A stretch of 64,000 nucleotides of DNA from Botryococcus braunii (taxonomy: Eukaryota > Chlorophyta > Trebouxiophyceae), in NCBI GenBank assembly GCA_002005505.1, contig KV908515.1, forward strand, positions 125,840-189,839. The letters are read 5' to 3'. Below the pieces are notes generated by a model. The model did no database searches and was not told the origin of the DNA. It saw nothing but the letters and a program-made list of their open reading frames with translations. Within the stretch, counting starts at the first letter, position 1, and each line of letters starts with the position of its first letter. Shown piece after piece: positions 37,501 through 50,949 of the stretch. Position numbers and translations under genes: made by a program.

Positions 37501-39728
37501 GTAGGGTTTCAGTCGCCGTTGTTTTCTCCCTCCTGGTCCTCCACCTTCTGAAAAAAATCCCATCGTGTCCTTCATCATGCTCCCCTTTCCCTCCTATCTT
37601 CAAGTATGGACCCCATACCGCCCACTTGGTCTGCCTCCTAGCACCCTGCTCCCTGGCACGATACTTCACAGCGGTGATTTCCAGCTGAAAAGTTGTATTG
37701 ATTGCTCTGACCAAAGACACATCAGCATTTGCCTGACTCTTGAGAATGTGGTGTGCAGCCAACTGGCACAAAAGGGGATGCTCTGCAACCTGTTGGAGGC
37801 GGTGGCCTACTTGCACACGCGCAACTTGGTCCACAGAGATATCCGACCAGCTAATGTGTCTTGGTTTGACAGCTCCACACGCTGGCGGGTATCTGTGCCC
37901 TGTGCCTGGGCAAAACGTGCCAGCGATGCCCCGATCACTTATACATTACGCTATGCTGCACCCGAGGTGCTTTCAAAACCCTTACAACTCGCGCATGATT
38001 GCTCTATATGTGCAAGGCTGGGCTTGTCTGTAGGTGCAAATTGGGTGGCAGTGGAGAGCAGGGAGCAGGGTGCTTGTTGTGAAGGCTTTGCGTCAAAGAA
38101 AAATCCATGTGGCTGCATTTATACAAAATGGCCTGCCTCTGCATTTGGTTGGAATACTATTATTCTAATCAGTTCTGGGACTGACTGAGAACCTCACGTC
38201 GACGGCGCTGATGTCTGCACGCCTTTTCAGATTTTGTTGAGATTTTGTACTTGTTAGTGACTCTGGGCAACGAGCCCTCTATTTCAGAAGACGTCCTCTC
38301 AAACAACCTCTTTTCATCGTCTATTGGAGCTCTCGTTCTGGCCGTTCCTGCCCTTGATCCCTGCCTCCCTCGGCATTGCACCAAGATGTGTCGAGATTTT
38401 CATTTCATGGCAAATTGCCTTGAATTGAGAATTTGGTTTAGCTTCTTACATGCCCATCAGGTCAAACACACCACTACTGAGCACAAATTGATGTGCAGGT
38501 GGTGACAGCAGACGCCATGGGAGTGGCCATGCGCCTGAAGATGAACAAGGGCAAGAAGCTAGCGGAAATGGGTGAGACCTTCTACGTGGTGGACAGCGCA
38601 ACGGACATGTGGGCTGTCGGTGCTGTGGCATGGGAACTCTTCACAGGCCGACCCCTTTTTGGTGAAAACTTTGCAGATGAGCAAGTTGCTGCCATGCTGC
38701 TGGGCTTCCGGCCCCTTCCTTTTGAGTCAGACCCATCTCTCTGGGTGCTCTTTCGCGATGCCAAGGTGAGCTCCCATCTTTCGAGTCACTTTGCCCCAGC
38801 AGCTCGTGCTTTGTCTTTTAAACAGGCTACCGAAGCTCTTGTGGTTGTCCCGCTTATTCTGACAGCAGTTGCTTCCGTGTGGAAATCGAAATTAAAGAAG
38901 CTTATGCCGCTTCTGATGAAGTTCCTGATCAAGGTTGAATTAACGGAGGTTGTTATGCAGTAATATTAGTGCTTTGAACCCCGGGGGGCGGGGGGGACGC
39001 CTGCGTTCAAGGGTAGTTCTCATTTATTGGACATCATGGCCATATCTTCCCTTGCTTGGTCCCTCTTCTTTGAAACCAACATCATAATATTGTAAGTTCT
39101 TGTGATTATCAAACCTCTACATGTTACAACCACACAAGATAAAACAGTGAGACTTATGTCGTTTGCTTGTCGTTGTACTAGAAGTGCTCAACCATACAAA
39201 TCAACATTGGGGTGAAACTTGATCTGGAACCTCTCAGAAAGATTTGCACCCAAGCAACTCCTCCTATCTCCTTCGGCGCGCGCGCGCGCGCGTGCGTGCG
39301 TGCGTGTGTGTGTGTGTGTGTGTGTGCCCGCGCGCGTGCGTGCCCGCGTGCTCACTTACACGTCTTATGAGTGCGTCTCCGTGTATACGTCTTGTGTGTG
39401 TCCGGGGGTTTGGGTGGGTGGGTGGGAAGATGCATAAGAGAGAGGGGAGAGAGAGCGAAAGGGACAGGAAGGGGGTGTAGAACACCCTACAGCCGAGTTT
39501 TTGAACGGGCTCAAGTTTCCCATGGATCTTAAACCCGTGTGATGCTGTGCACAGGCAGCACAACTAGTGCAGGGTCTATTGGTGCGCCAACCAGATAAGC
39601 GCCTTACAGCAGCACAAGCACTGCAAGAGGCTGCCGCTCTATCAGGAGCTCCCACCAACCTCTCGCCAGTTCCACTTCGAACAAACTCAGGTGCTGGTCG
39701 CCGCCTCATGACAGCCCCCAAGTCGTGA
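29658..39728 (+). CDS. Single-pass receptor-like protein with C-terminal kinase-fold domain lacking DFG
   Basis: Probable exons: 29658-29807, 29902-30372, 30548-30644, 31073-31323, 31522-31647, 31811-31909, 32336-32429, 33061-33208, 33887-34244, 34922-35054, 35391-35536, 35896-36070, 36283-36368, 36532-36719, 37290-37419, 37759-37966, 38499-38765, 39555-39728. This gives about 1100 residues. The signal peptide has core [18 protein letters not shown]. The outer part is Pro/Gly/Thr-rich (to about residue 430). A membrane helix [16 protein letters not shown] is followed by RYRARRR. The inner juxtamembrane part is Ser/Arg/Pro-rich ([20 protein letters not shown]). The kinase fold shows VQLKFFV (Lys of strand 3), [55 protein letters not shown] and [12 protein letters not shown]. 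Where DFG should be it reads VSVPCAW. All junctions fit in phase except 36368/36532, where an end is misplaced or a small exon is missing. Ligand and role are unknown; I do not recognise the outer domain. Confidence 0.75.
30720..30830. repeat. (CT)n in intron 3 of the receptor-like gene
   Basis: About 105 bp of CT on the coding strand, that is, a pyrimidine tract about 240 bp before the exon at 31073. Confidence 0.95.
33583..33660. repeat. (GA)n/G-rich tract in intron 8 of the receptor-like gene
   Basis: GA dinucleotides with G-rich interruptions between the membrane-segment exon and the next exon. Confidence 0.9.
34476..34557. repeat. (TA)n microsatellite in intron 9 of the receptor-like gene
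   Basis: About 80 bp of alternating T and A, which could extrude a cruciform. It lies in the intron between the Ser/Arg-rich exon and the exon at 34922. Confidence 0.95.
36768..36833. repeat. 31-bp direct duplication, 4-bp spacer
   Basis: Positions 36768-36798 recur exactly at 36803-36833; both begin AGAGGCATGGG and end TTTAGTG. It lies about 50 bp inside the intron after the first kinase exon, so it does not touch coding sequence. Confidence 0.95.
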
Positions 39729-42443
39729 TAGGATGAAGGAGCTCACCCCATGGTGTTTCAAGCACACAGACCATACGTCTTATCCCACCATTGCACTCGG
39801 AGCACTGTTGCGGTCGCTGAACACTACCACCATGCACACCACTCCACTACATCTATTCCAGTGGAGTCCAGCCACTCAGCGCTTTTGTTGTAGAAGCATC
39901 TGGAGCAGCAACGCCTTCATGTATCACTCGAATGTGTGAGGGACACCTTCTAATCAATGCTCCGTCCTTCTACAGTAAACAACGCTGCTGCAAAAGGAGT
40001 GCTGTCTGTGTGAATGCATTTTTCAAATGGAACATGCATTGGAGAGCGCTGTGTGTTCCCGATACTCACTTTGGCGCTCTAAAGTCCGTTGGCAGTGTCC
40101 CTGTGTTTGGTGACCTGATTCTAAAATTGCACCGTCAAAGTCCGTGCATCAGGCCAAATGCATCCACATGGAGTATGTTAGCCCGAACAGGTCACATGTG
40201 TAGCTGGTGCTAGATGTAGTGCCAGCTTTTGGGGCAATCTCGAAGTGTTAACTTTTGAGGCATAATCAAAATGCCCTTGAAGACTTATTGTGCAGGCATC
40301 TAACCTGCAATCTTCAGGATGCCCTTGAAAAATTCTTTAAGACCCAAGTCCTGGAGAAGACGATGATGGGTTGCAGTGCGATAGATCTCTTTGGTTTCCA
40401 GCGCTATTTCTTGGGTCTTGCCTCATCTGATCAGGGCAGGTTTGGTAGTACCTCCTCTTCCTTATGGCGCGAAGGGAATGCGCCCTATTCTTCTGGGTGT
40501 GTCTGCCATAGTGGATTTCACTGCACACTTTCCTTCTAGCTAGTGAGTGCGGCTTTAGCTATGGGCAGTGAATTTCGTGAAGCTACATATCATTGGCATT
40601 CAAATTGAACCCCTCACAGAGCATCGTTTTCATTTGACTTGATTGGATGCTGTTACTTTTCGTGGGATGACATGTCAATGCTTTCGCGTTTTCTCAGCTG
40701 TGAGTTTGTCAAATCAACACATTCACCCAATCACTTCAAGCCAGATTGGGTCAAGCTTGCATCCGTCAAGGATCGTTAACGTTAAAGCGTGGGATGCCAA
40801 CTAGTGAAATTGGCAGGACAGAGCTAATTGCCCAGAAAGTTCATGTACAGTCGAGGCCCAACAATATTGCTCCCACCCTCTGTTATCTTGGGGCGGTTGA
40901 GGAACACAGCAGGTTGCGTGAGGCACTTGTGCATGCTCCAAATGGCTTGCACTGTGGTCGGAGAATGGGTTCCGGTAGGAACACGTTATGCTGCGTTCGT
41001 TACTGCACTTCTTGTGCAGCATTAGTCAAGAAGTCAGGGAAACCGACACAATTCAAGATGTCCGGTTGAAAGGATACATCGACACTTGAAGTTACATTCC
41101 ACGGGAGACGTGGACACAGTGTCAAAATGGCTGAAAGGAGACACTAATAATTTGAGGGAGACTTGGACCCAGCCTTCTCAGTATACATCTTTGTAAGGGC
41201 AAGATGTCCTTAATCAGTGGCAAGAAAACGCATACGGGATGCATACGAGATTGTCCCAATCCAGCCTGGGCATAGCTGTTTTGTGGGGTGAACTACCATA
41301 CAACGCCAGCCTGCACATTCACCTTTCAACCTATAAAAGGCCACAATTTCGTGGTGAATCTTTACCAGAGATGCGTCATAGTTTCCAGAACCAATATGGA
41401 TGCCTGTTTGCTTCTAAGGCATCTTTGGCTTCTCCTGTGTTTCAATCCTGGGCCACCCTAAAAATACAGGTCAAAACTTACATGCCTTGCGCTTTCGAGA
41501 AGCATTATCACACTGAGTTGTCCCTCATCCTGTAGGACGCGGTTGAACAGTAGATCCACACCAAACACAGACCTCATCGAGAATGCCGACTGAAACAAAG
41601 GAAATGCCCCCTATTTAAGTTGTGGGCCAGAGGTCAACGACTTGGTTGAAGTAAATCCTGCATTAATCCTTCATGGATTGTCAGAATGTTTTGCCATACA
41701 TAACACCATCCCCCCCCCCCCCCCCCGGGGGGAGTTGTTTGGTCCCCCAGGCAACACATTATCTTGGCAAATCCGTGAGGCAAAGGCAGGCTGCACCCCT
41801 CAGGGCCTGCCGACTTCTAGTTCAGAGTCTGTGTGGCAGCTTTGTGATTCTTTCCTCAATGGCAGCTTGACTTCCCTCCTTATGCTACTCCTCTAATCTT
41901 TCTGTGGCACTCGTTCTCTGCCCCCCAGCTGGTCCCTCATCAACAGTTTCGATTGCACGCCCTCTTCCACACTGTCCCAGCAGACTTTAAACGCAAACCG
42001 GACAGATTAGCTACAGAGGAAGACCAGCATACTCATCCCAGCAAGCAAACTCCAGAGGCCAACAAACACACACTGTAGCTGTGGAGAAAAGGCACATTAA
42101 GCATTCATCCCCGACAGCCTGCTCCAGACTAATACTCGCAAACATTGTTGCCAGAATCAGAGTTTCCTGTACCACTAAACCCCTATTCTGTTGTCGGGAG
42201 CATAAGCCACAGACAGTAAGAGCAGACGATGCAACAATTCACAGAAAGGTCCACCACACTCTCGTTGGATATGCCTCTAGACCACAGGCACCTCCTCCCC
42301 ACTGATTTCTGCAGTAAAAATTCCCACACCCTCCTGATGGGAGTAAAAAGGCCCCAAAGAAGAGGCAGAACCTCGCGCCCCCCAGCCCCCCCCCGGGGGG
42401 GGGGACATGCACGTGCGCGTATGCAGGCAGGACTAGCCCACGG
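39729..42443. other. Intergenic region between receptor-like gene and WAPL (convergent 3' ends)
   Basis: No exon could be supported. It contains C and G homopolymer runs at about 41709-41730 and 42387-42403 and otherwise unique sequence. Both 3' untranslated regions should fall here. Confidence 0.5.
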
Positions 42444-42775
42444 TTAAGGCAAGTCATTGGACTTCAACGAAGCTAGTAGCCGGCGAAGGCCAGCCTCAGT
42501 ACGGGCTGTGATGGCCCCAGTGTCGAGGTAGAAGCTCAGACAGCGTTCCACAGCTCCCACAACTCCCTGCAATGATCCTCCCGGCAGCATTGCTGCTGCC
42601 TCCTGCATCAACCCCACCATGATTCAATCCTGTACAACAAATGGCTAACAGAATCTCTGCCCTTTAGAATTATCTCCATCTGGACCCAACGCCCCCACAG
42701 CGCCAGCCCCACGTACTTAACCCCCACACATCCACACCCAAGTGTAGAAGGCACACATGTACCTGCACACACACA

Positions 42776-42869
<94 letters not shown>

Positions 42870-42896
42870 TCCTCTCTCTCTCTGTGTGTGTGTGTG

Positions 42897-42936
<40 letters not shown>

Positions 42937-42937
42937 A

Positions 42938-42996
<59 letters not shown>

Positions 42997-45900
42997 CCAC
43001 ACACACACACACGCACCCACACGCGCGCGCGCCACATGCATACGCAGCGCAGAAGCAGAACCCCCTCCTGCCACAAGGCTTAGATACAGTCCCACCAGGA
43101 CACAGAAAAGATCCAGATGATCAAGTTGGAAATAGCAAGTTTCGCTTGACATTCAATCTGCGAAATCACATCACCACTGCCTGCCCTTTGTATCAACATA
43201 TTTCTCCTGTACAGGTTCCCAAACACGTGGTCAAGAACAATGTCAACATACTGCCCTCCCCATTCCATATCACCTGCCCACGACAAGAAGCCCCAAGAGG
43301 CTAGCAAAATCACCCCAACAGTGTGAAGAAGACCTTGCCACGACTTATCAAGGAGCTCCAAGCGGATTGCGAACTGATGTAAAAATAAAAAGCTGGAAGC
43401 CAGGACAAGATCTTAGAGGTGACGCCCATGCGATTACAAAGTTGCTCGGATCTATATTCAGAATTCACACTGCGGGGCCACCAGGACAAGTGGACCAACC
43501 TCGCAAGCAGCAGGATCTCCCTCCAGCAAGAAAGCGAGAAGCAAAGATGCGTACACCTCCACGATCGCAGCATTTCCTTCCTCCTCTCCACGCCTTAGGG
43601 CTGCCTCTGTGACTTCCACCCCACCAAAGCTGCTGCGCCTTTTCAAGGGTGATGGCGGCTCCTCCCCACCCCCGCCCGCCTGTGTTTTGCCCACAACCCT
43701 TACTTCCACAGGGGAGCGGACAGACAAGGAGAAGCGGAACAAAGAACTGGTAGCAGAGAAAATAGACCTCCCCATTTGAAGTACAAAAAAGGGGTACCAC
43801 CACGGACTACCGAGAAGGTAACCCCCCCATCCCCGGAGGACGAGGTGGGCAGACATGGTTGAGCCAAAATTGGTCTGCCGGCATTACACAATTAAAGGGA
43901 TACGAAACCACCTACGCATACGAAGGGATATGACATCACAGCAGCAGCTATGATAAGCAAGTACACGAGGCAGCACAGCGCCAGGAGGTGGGAAGGCGGC
44001 ACCCTGATAAGGCGGCACAGAAGGGGAAGAAGCTTGCTTTTGCCGCTGTCTCCATCCTCGCAAGTAATATCTTGTCGAAGGGGGGGTGAAGACGGCCCGG
44101 GGAGATGGGCTCGAGAGCTGCCTCCATTCTCAGCCACATTGATGAGGACACCAAGTCCCACGCTGAGTATGTCCATATTCTCCAGAACTGCATCCCTGGC
44201 CATCAGCAGGGCGCCCCTCACGTCCAAAACCCAGGGTGGGACATATGGGACGCCCTTCCTCATAAACCCCCAACGAGAGAGACAGACAGACACAGATGGG
44301 GGGGGGGGGGAGAAGGGGGGGACACCCTTAGAAAGAAGACTTCTGGAATAACTCTCTAGGTATCCCCGTACATGTAAGGCATTGGCTTTGAGATCACAGA
44401 TCACAAATGGACAATTTTGCGGTCCAAACTCGGTCACACTTATGTGAACCAGTCCTAAAATGTTTGAAGCGTCCAAGGACAGACGACACACTACAGCCCC
44501 CCGCACTGGCACGATATCCATGGGCCTAGCCCGATCTGTTCCAGCAATAAGTGAGGGAGCAAAGCCCCTTCCTACCTCAGCAGGCATGGTACTTCTCCAG
44601 CAGGCAAAGCATTCGCAGGTCAAATCATGTGAGTCATATGCAAGAGATTGCACCGGGAGGGTTCCTAGAGCTCTGCAAGGCCTTCCCAGAAAAGAGTGGA
44701 GGGATCTGGCTTGTGGAAACGATGGAACATATTAGGCAAACCTGTCTGCTGCGGTGTCGGATACTGGCGGAAGGCAGGATTCCAGGAGCCAGGGAAGCGA
44801 TGACAGGCCGCCAGAAGCTAGAAAGGCAGTGCACCCCTTTTCTTGTGCATGCGTGAGGTTCATCAAGACTGAGAGGCCCGCGTGCAAGCAGCTCCTGCGA
44901 GTGGCTCTATCTATGCTCTCTCTCTCTTTTCCCAGAAACAGGGCCTGCATGTCCAAGCGCTGTTTGAACTCACCCCCTTAACAGCGCCCATGCTTCCGAG
45001 CCAGATGCAACCAACCGTGGCACTGTCTTCCTTCCACTTCCTTCATAAGTAAAGATAGGTTCTGGGTACAGGTTTCGATCTGTGTTGATGCATTTGACAT
45101 GGAGAGATCCAAATGTACAGCGCTCAGATCAGCAAGGACACACTGGCTATTCAGAAACCACTCCTTTGGCACTGCAACGTGAAGGCTCATATCAAATGTA
45201 ACATGTGACATCGACAGAATACACCATTTTTGCTCGTGATCGCAATCTTGTCACTACCATAATATCAGGAAATTTGCATTGCCACCCCCTGTGCCAAAGC
45301 CACAACAACCCTGATCACCAAGTACATCCACACCAGAACACTCACTGAACAAACTTGCATTCAAGAATCACAACTAAGGCAGTATGGGGTTTAGGCAAAC
45401 AAGCCCCCAACAGCTCCAAAGCAGTGCGAATTCAGAATACATATATATCAATGGTCATTCTGCACCATAAACATTTCTTTCATGCTACTCATGCTGCATG
45501 AGTGGTAATTTCCGAATGTAAGTTTGAATGTAAGTAACCATCAATTTACACTTTGTCAGTTTGAGTTTGTGGAATAAATACTAACCATGAAGGTCAGTGA
45601 TAGTGAAGATAACTGTGAAGAAGGATGTTGTGGATGATGCTGATACAACAGGATAAGGTGATAATACCAATGCAACAATATAAATTACTAAATACCGTAC
45701 CGGCGCAAATTATTGGGCAATAAACTTATTTTGGGCACCCAAAAATCCCTAAATAATAATTAAAGATAAGAAATAATCCAAAAAATAATGGCGCAAATCA
45801 TTGGGCACACCCTCCAGGAGGGTCAAGGAATATTTTTTAATATTTTTTAGAACCCCCTTTCATTGTACTAGATTGTTGATCAACATTGAAAACTGTGAGT

Positions 45901-46723
45901 TTTGTGACAAAAACACATCACAGTATTTTTTTAATGATATTTTAGATTCATCGGAACATCCCTGCACCTCGAGGACGCACGAACCACCAACAAAAATCCA
46001 GAAAATAATGGCGCAAATCATTGGGCACCCCCTCCGGCCGTTTATTCGATTTCTTTTTAATTTGGGCGCCGAAATAATTATTGCCCAATAATTTGCGCCG
46101 GTACGGTACTCTAGTTGTTAGATTTGAAACATATTGTTATTAGTAGAAGAAGAAGAAAGAAATAGACAAAGAAGGACAGTCATTGTAACCATTACATAAT
46201 AGTAAGAGTCAAAATTTCCGTTTTTGGCTCTGACATGTGCGCCACACAGACTACTATCCTGCAAGCATGACATCTCACTAATTAAAAAAGAACGCAAATG
46301 AGACTGTGGTCATGCAATTCTGATCCAAAATCTTAACAGACCACCAAAACAGGCACAAGAGCCAACCTGTTGGAGCAGGCAGGCAGGCAGCGAGCGTGGT
46401 GCATCCTGGTCAGCAACATCCTGGTGGGGAGGGAGCGACAGGCCCGCCAGATGGCCTTCATTGGCTGGGCAGGCAAAGCTTGCATTTTCTAAAGCTAATA
46501 AGGCGCTCTTCAGCCACCAGGCAGCCCTGCATGCCCATCCCAAATCAACGCCAGTCACCCCTCCACCAGGCACATCAAGCTGCCCCCTTTTAAGAGTGAC
46601 CCCAAGAAGTAAGTATGCGCGTGCTTGAAAATTCTGATCATTGTCCATTGCATTTTCCAATGAAATTTTAAATGCAGGGTTCATTACCTCTTGCACTTTC
46701 GATTGCTTGTGTTTTCGGGTAGG

Positions 46724-46773
<50 letters not shown>

Positions 46774-48066
46774 CGCGCGTGAGAGGGTGGGGCGGAGGGT
46801 GTGAGGGAGAGAGTGTGTGTGGGGGCGTGTGAACATATATGTGTGTGTGCGCTTCTGTGTGTATCTGTGCGTGCCTTGATTGTGAGTGTTGGCCTGCGTG
46901 GGTCTGTATGTGACTGGGTGCTCCTTCACAGAAGATGTCATACGGTGCTGTATCAGAATCTGCTGTGCAATGCAAATCAAATACTCCAGGTCTGCACGGA
47001 TCTTTTCTTGGCGGACCTTTCCAATGTCCTCTGCAAGCCCTGCAGAGGGAATTGTATCCTGTCTGCTACTTAGCCAACCCAAACCAATTTGCCTTCTGCA
47101 CGTGGTTCATGCCGATAGCAAAGTAGAGGAACACACCAACACCCCAAACTCCACTTCCTCCCAGCCTTTCAACCTTTGGTAGCCCTCGTCCACACGACTC
47201 AGAGGTCCCATGGAGCTTTTGACCCTACAACTCTGTGGATGCCCAGCCCCTCGAGACAGACCCACCGCTCTGCTTCAGAGGCCTGGCTCCCCTGGTCCAG
47301 GGAACTGTCAGGCTCGGCGTCCAGGGAGGGCAGCCTGTCCCCTTTCAGGGCCGCCAAGGAGGCCAGCTGCTCCAGGACACCCTCTTCTCGCAAAGCTTCC
47401 TTCAGCAGCTCCATGCCCGTACTGCTCTGCTGCGGGTCTGTTGCCCCTGTAGGCCCCTCAGCCAAGCCATCGCTCAGATGAAACTACCACAATATGCAAG
47501 TCTGCCCTCCCTGGTTTCTCCTCCTCCTCCTCCTCCTCCTCCTCCCCCTTCTGAGAGCATTCTCCACACCACCAGGGGCTTCCATGTTTCAACTTAAATT
47601 CACCTTGAACACAAACCAAAGGCTCCCTGGCCTTGCTTTCCCCGGGCTCTTCCGCCCTTAGATTTGTCCATCCTCAAGAGGCAAGAGAACATGTTTCAAT
47701 CTGCAGCAATTGCCCATCCCCAGGATCCATGCCAGCAGGGCACAACAGCAGTCACCCTTGTCTGCGATCAGCGATGAAACTCCTGCCAGTTCAACGTATC
47801 TGGAAAGGACTTCTAATGGAGGACCATTCGCAAAGATCTTTGTCGTGGAGAAAGGCAGACCACCCGTGAGCAAGATCTGCAAGCTCAATTCCCCAAAATC
47901 AAACTTATCAATAAGTGCTGCGATGCCACCATAAGCACTCCCACTCGGTTTTGTTATGCATCATCTCTGTGTGAGGCTGGGCAATTTGGGTGGGGGGTAT
48001 GACACACCACTGGCATCTACATGTGTGGCTTGAATGGCCGCGTGGGCGCACCCGCCCGCGCGCACG

Positions 48067-48121
<55 letters not shown>

Positions 48122-49409
48122 ACGCGCGCGTGTGCGTGCTTGTGCGCACATGCATGTATGTCGCCAGCAAAAGGCAAAAGCAGGGGGGGGGGCGCTGTCC
48201 TGCTTCAGCACAACAGATGCGCCTATGCCCAAATTTTGCCCCACTGTCATCTCCTCAAGCCGCGGGGGGGGGGGGGGGGGATGGGGGATGTGGGAGGGGT
48301 GGCGCGTCGCACATATGAGTGCCAGGAGAGCGATAGAAGAAGGGCTGAGGGTCTGAGTGCGAGGAAGCCCCTTGCCGAGGGCACCTCCAAGTAGCTTTTG
48401 CAGCTTGGCGACAGCCGCATCGCCCCGCGCATCTTCATCGTTAATCTCTGGTGCCTGCACCATCACATTCATGGACATGCTGAATCTCCCCATGACACCA
48501 CAACATGCTCTGCCACAAGTCCTGCCTGAAGTCCGGTCAGACAGCTCGAGCTGTATAGACACAAGGATGTCCGAGCAACCATGTCCTCCCAGATGCATTC
48601 CCATCGCTCCCTCATTTGCTCCTCCTTTCTGACTGGGTACTAATGTCGATGTTATTTGGTATGAAGCTTACAGAGCTAAATGAATTTCGCTCTGATCCTG
48701 ATACGAGCACAAGCATTTGACTCGTTTTAGTGCTGCTAAGCACCAAAGATGGTGAGTGTGTCTCAGACTAGTATGCTTGATCTGAGCAGCACGCATCAAG
48801 AGAGGATTCGAAGGTGCCAAAGATTTCATGCTTCCTACTCACAAGCACACGTGTGCTTGACGCTTCTAGGTACATCCTTCATGTTGGTTCAATGAATCTT
48901 TGGCAGCATGTAAGCATGTCAACAAAGACCCCTTCCCTCCACGTGTCTAACACCCCCCCCCCCGGGGGCTCCCACATGATCCAGCACAAACTGTGTGCCA
49001 TACCATGAGCGAGCTTGGGGGCCCCGCCATCCCAACCTGTGGGCCCCTCCCCAGTGTCAATCAGCGCAGACCACCCCACCAAAGATTTGACCCCTGAGCG
49101 ACAAGGAAGTCTGCTTGCTGTCAACCCCAACCATCTTTCCAAACAATCCAAACCTTCCTTGAGCTGAGACTCCGTCTGTGGTGTGCTTGCAGACACCATG
49201 ACTAAATGTGCACACATGCTGTGCACATTTAGTCATGGTGCACACATGCTGTGTGCATAAGAGGTCACCATGTGCATAACCCGGCACACATGAGAAATAA
49301 TGGATGAGGCGTTTATACTGTGTGCGTAGTGTAGCCTGCCCCGTATGTGTGTGTGTGTAAATGAGGGCGAAAGAGGTGTGAATGCCTCTGTGTCTGTGTG
49401 TGTGTGTGA

Positions 49410-49460
<51 letters not shown>

Positions 49461-49477
49461 CGTGTGTGTGTGTGTGT

Positions 49478-49535
<58 letters not shown>

Positions 49536-50911
49536 AGGTCTGCCGCCATATACTTCTGGAGAAATGCAGCCAGTAAGGCCTTGGAGCTCACTGCTAGAAT
49601 CCAATGGGGTTCAAGAAAGGAAGGATGGTCGGTGTGCAAGACCTGGAGCACCTCCCGAAGCACGGCCGCAGCCGAGCTGGAGGCCAATAGGGAGTGGGAA
49701 GCAGCATCCTGAGAAAACCCCAGCAGCAGAACCCCAAAGGCCAGAGCCGTGACAGGGTCCTCTGCGGGGTGGGCCGCAGCCCCTGCCCTCATTATGTCCT
49801 CAAAAAGGCCTTCGGCCCTGTCAGAGATCCCAACCCCCACCCTTTTCTGCATTTGTATCAACATAGGAAGAGGCTTCATGTTTTTAACACTGCTTTCCAG
49901 TACACCAAGCCTGGCCCTAGCCATCATGAAGGGCATCATGAAGGACATGTAACATTCATTCATTTACTTTAGCCTGACACTTTCCTCACACGGACTGCTT
50001 TGCTGAGGATACATTACATACAACTTCTCGCAGAGGATATGTCGCTAAAGAGTACTTTGTTTTGGTCGGCCAGGTAGGTCTATCAGGGCATTATGAAGCG
50101 CCCGGCCTTGGAGCTCTATACTATAACATGCAGATTGTATCCCTGCCATCACGGAAGACTGCAGAGCGTTGCCCCACGCTGGGGCCAGTTACTTACACTG
50201 GGAACCTGTGTTTGAAGTGGGGCCCTGTGCTAAGACCTGAAAGTTACCCCCAGCAAAACAACCTGCTTTTCAATGTCTCTGAAGCCATGCGCCTGCGAGT
50301 GGACTTTCGGTGTGACTCTGGTGGCGTGCAGAGAAGGGGGAGGGGGGGCAGAAGACACATCACAGATCACAAGCTTCTTTCCTTTGAGCAACCATCATGA
50401 AGCACGCACATGCACAATGGATCATCACAAGATGCAGAGGAAAGACAGGTGAAATGGATTGTGCAACTAAACAGACAGGGAACGGGAGGTGCGGTACCGT
50501 ATAGACACGCGAGAGCGACGGGAAGCACATATCTCAGCCAGGGTAGCAGCGCTCTCACGCTGCGTTGTGGCTCTGCTGCTCTTGAGCCCGTCCAGTGCAT
50601 AAGTCACATTGTCCAGCACCTGCCACTGCTCACCGCTCTCTTGTGCCTGCCCAGCTCTCCCCAACACAGAATCACTGTCCTTCCCGGATGCGGACGGGCT
50701 GTTCATCAACAACCAGCCTTAGACAAACTGCATAGGGGCTGGATACAGACAACATCGCAGGTTGGGATGAAAGAAGACAGCACAAACCCACAAGATGCGA
50801 AGAAAATTTTATAAAGCACAACAATTGCCAGAAGACAAGTTTCAGATGTCATCGTTAACCATGAAGCGATGTAAACAATGGCAGCCGCAGCTGGATGGGA
50901 CTTTGCAGGCA

Positions 50912-50949
<38 letters not shown>

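Noticed and set aside
47658..47888. Possible extra WAPL exon (SLQILLTGGLPFSTTKIFAN)
   Set aside because: It does not align convincingly with the family, and the tentative exons on either side already join in phase.
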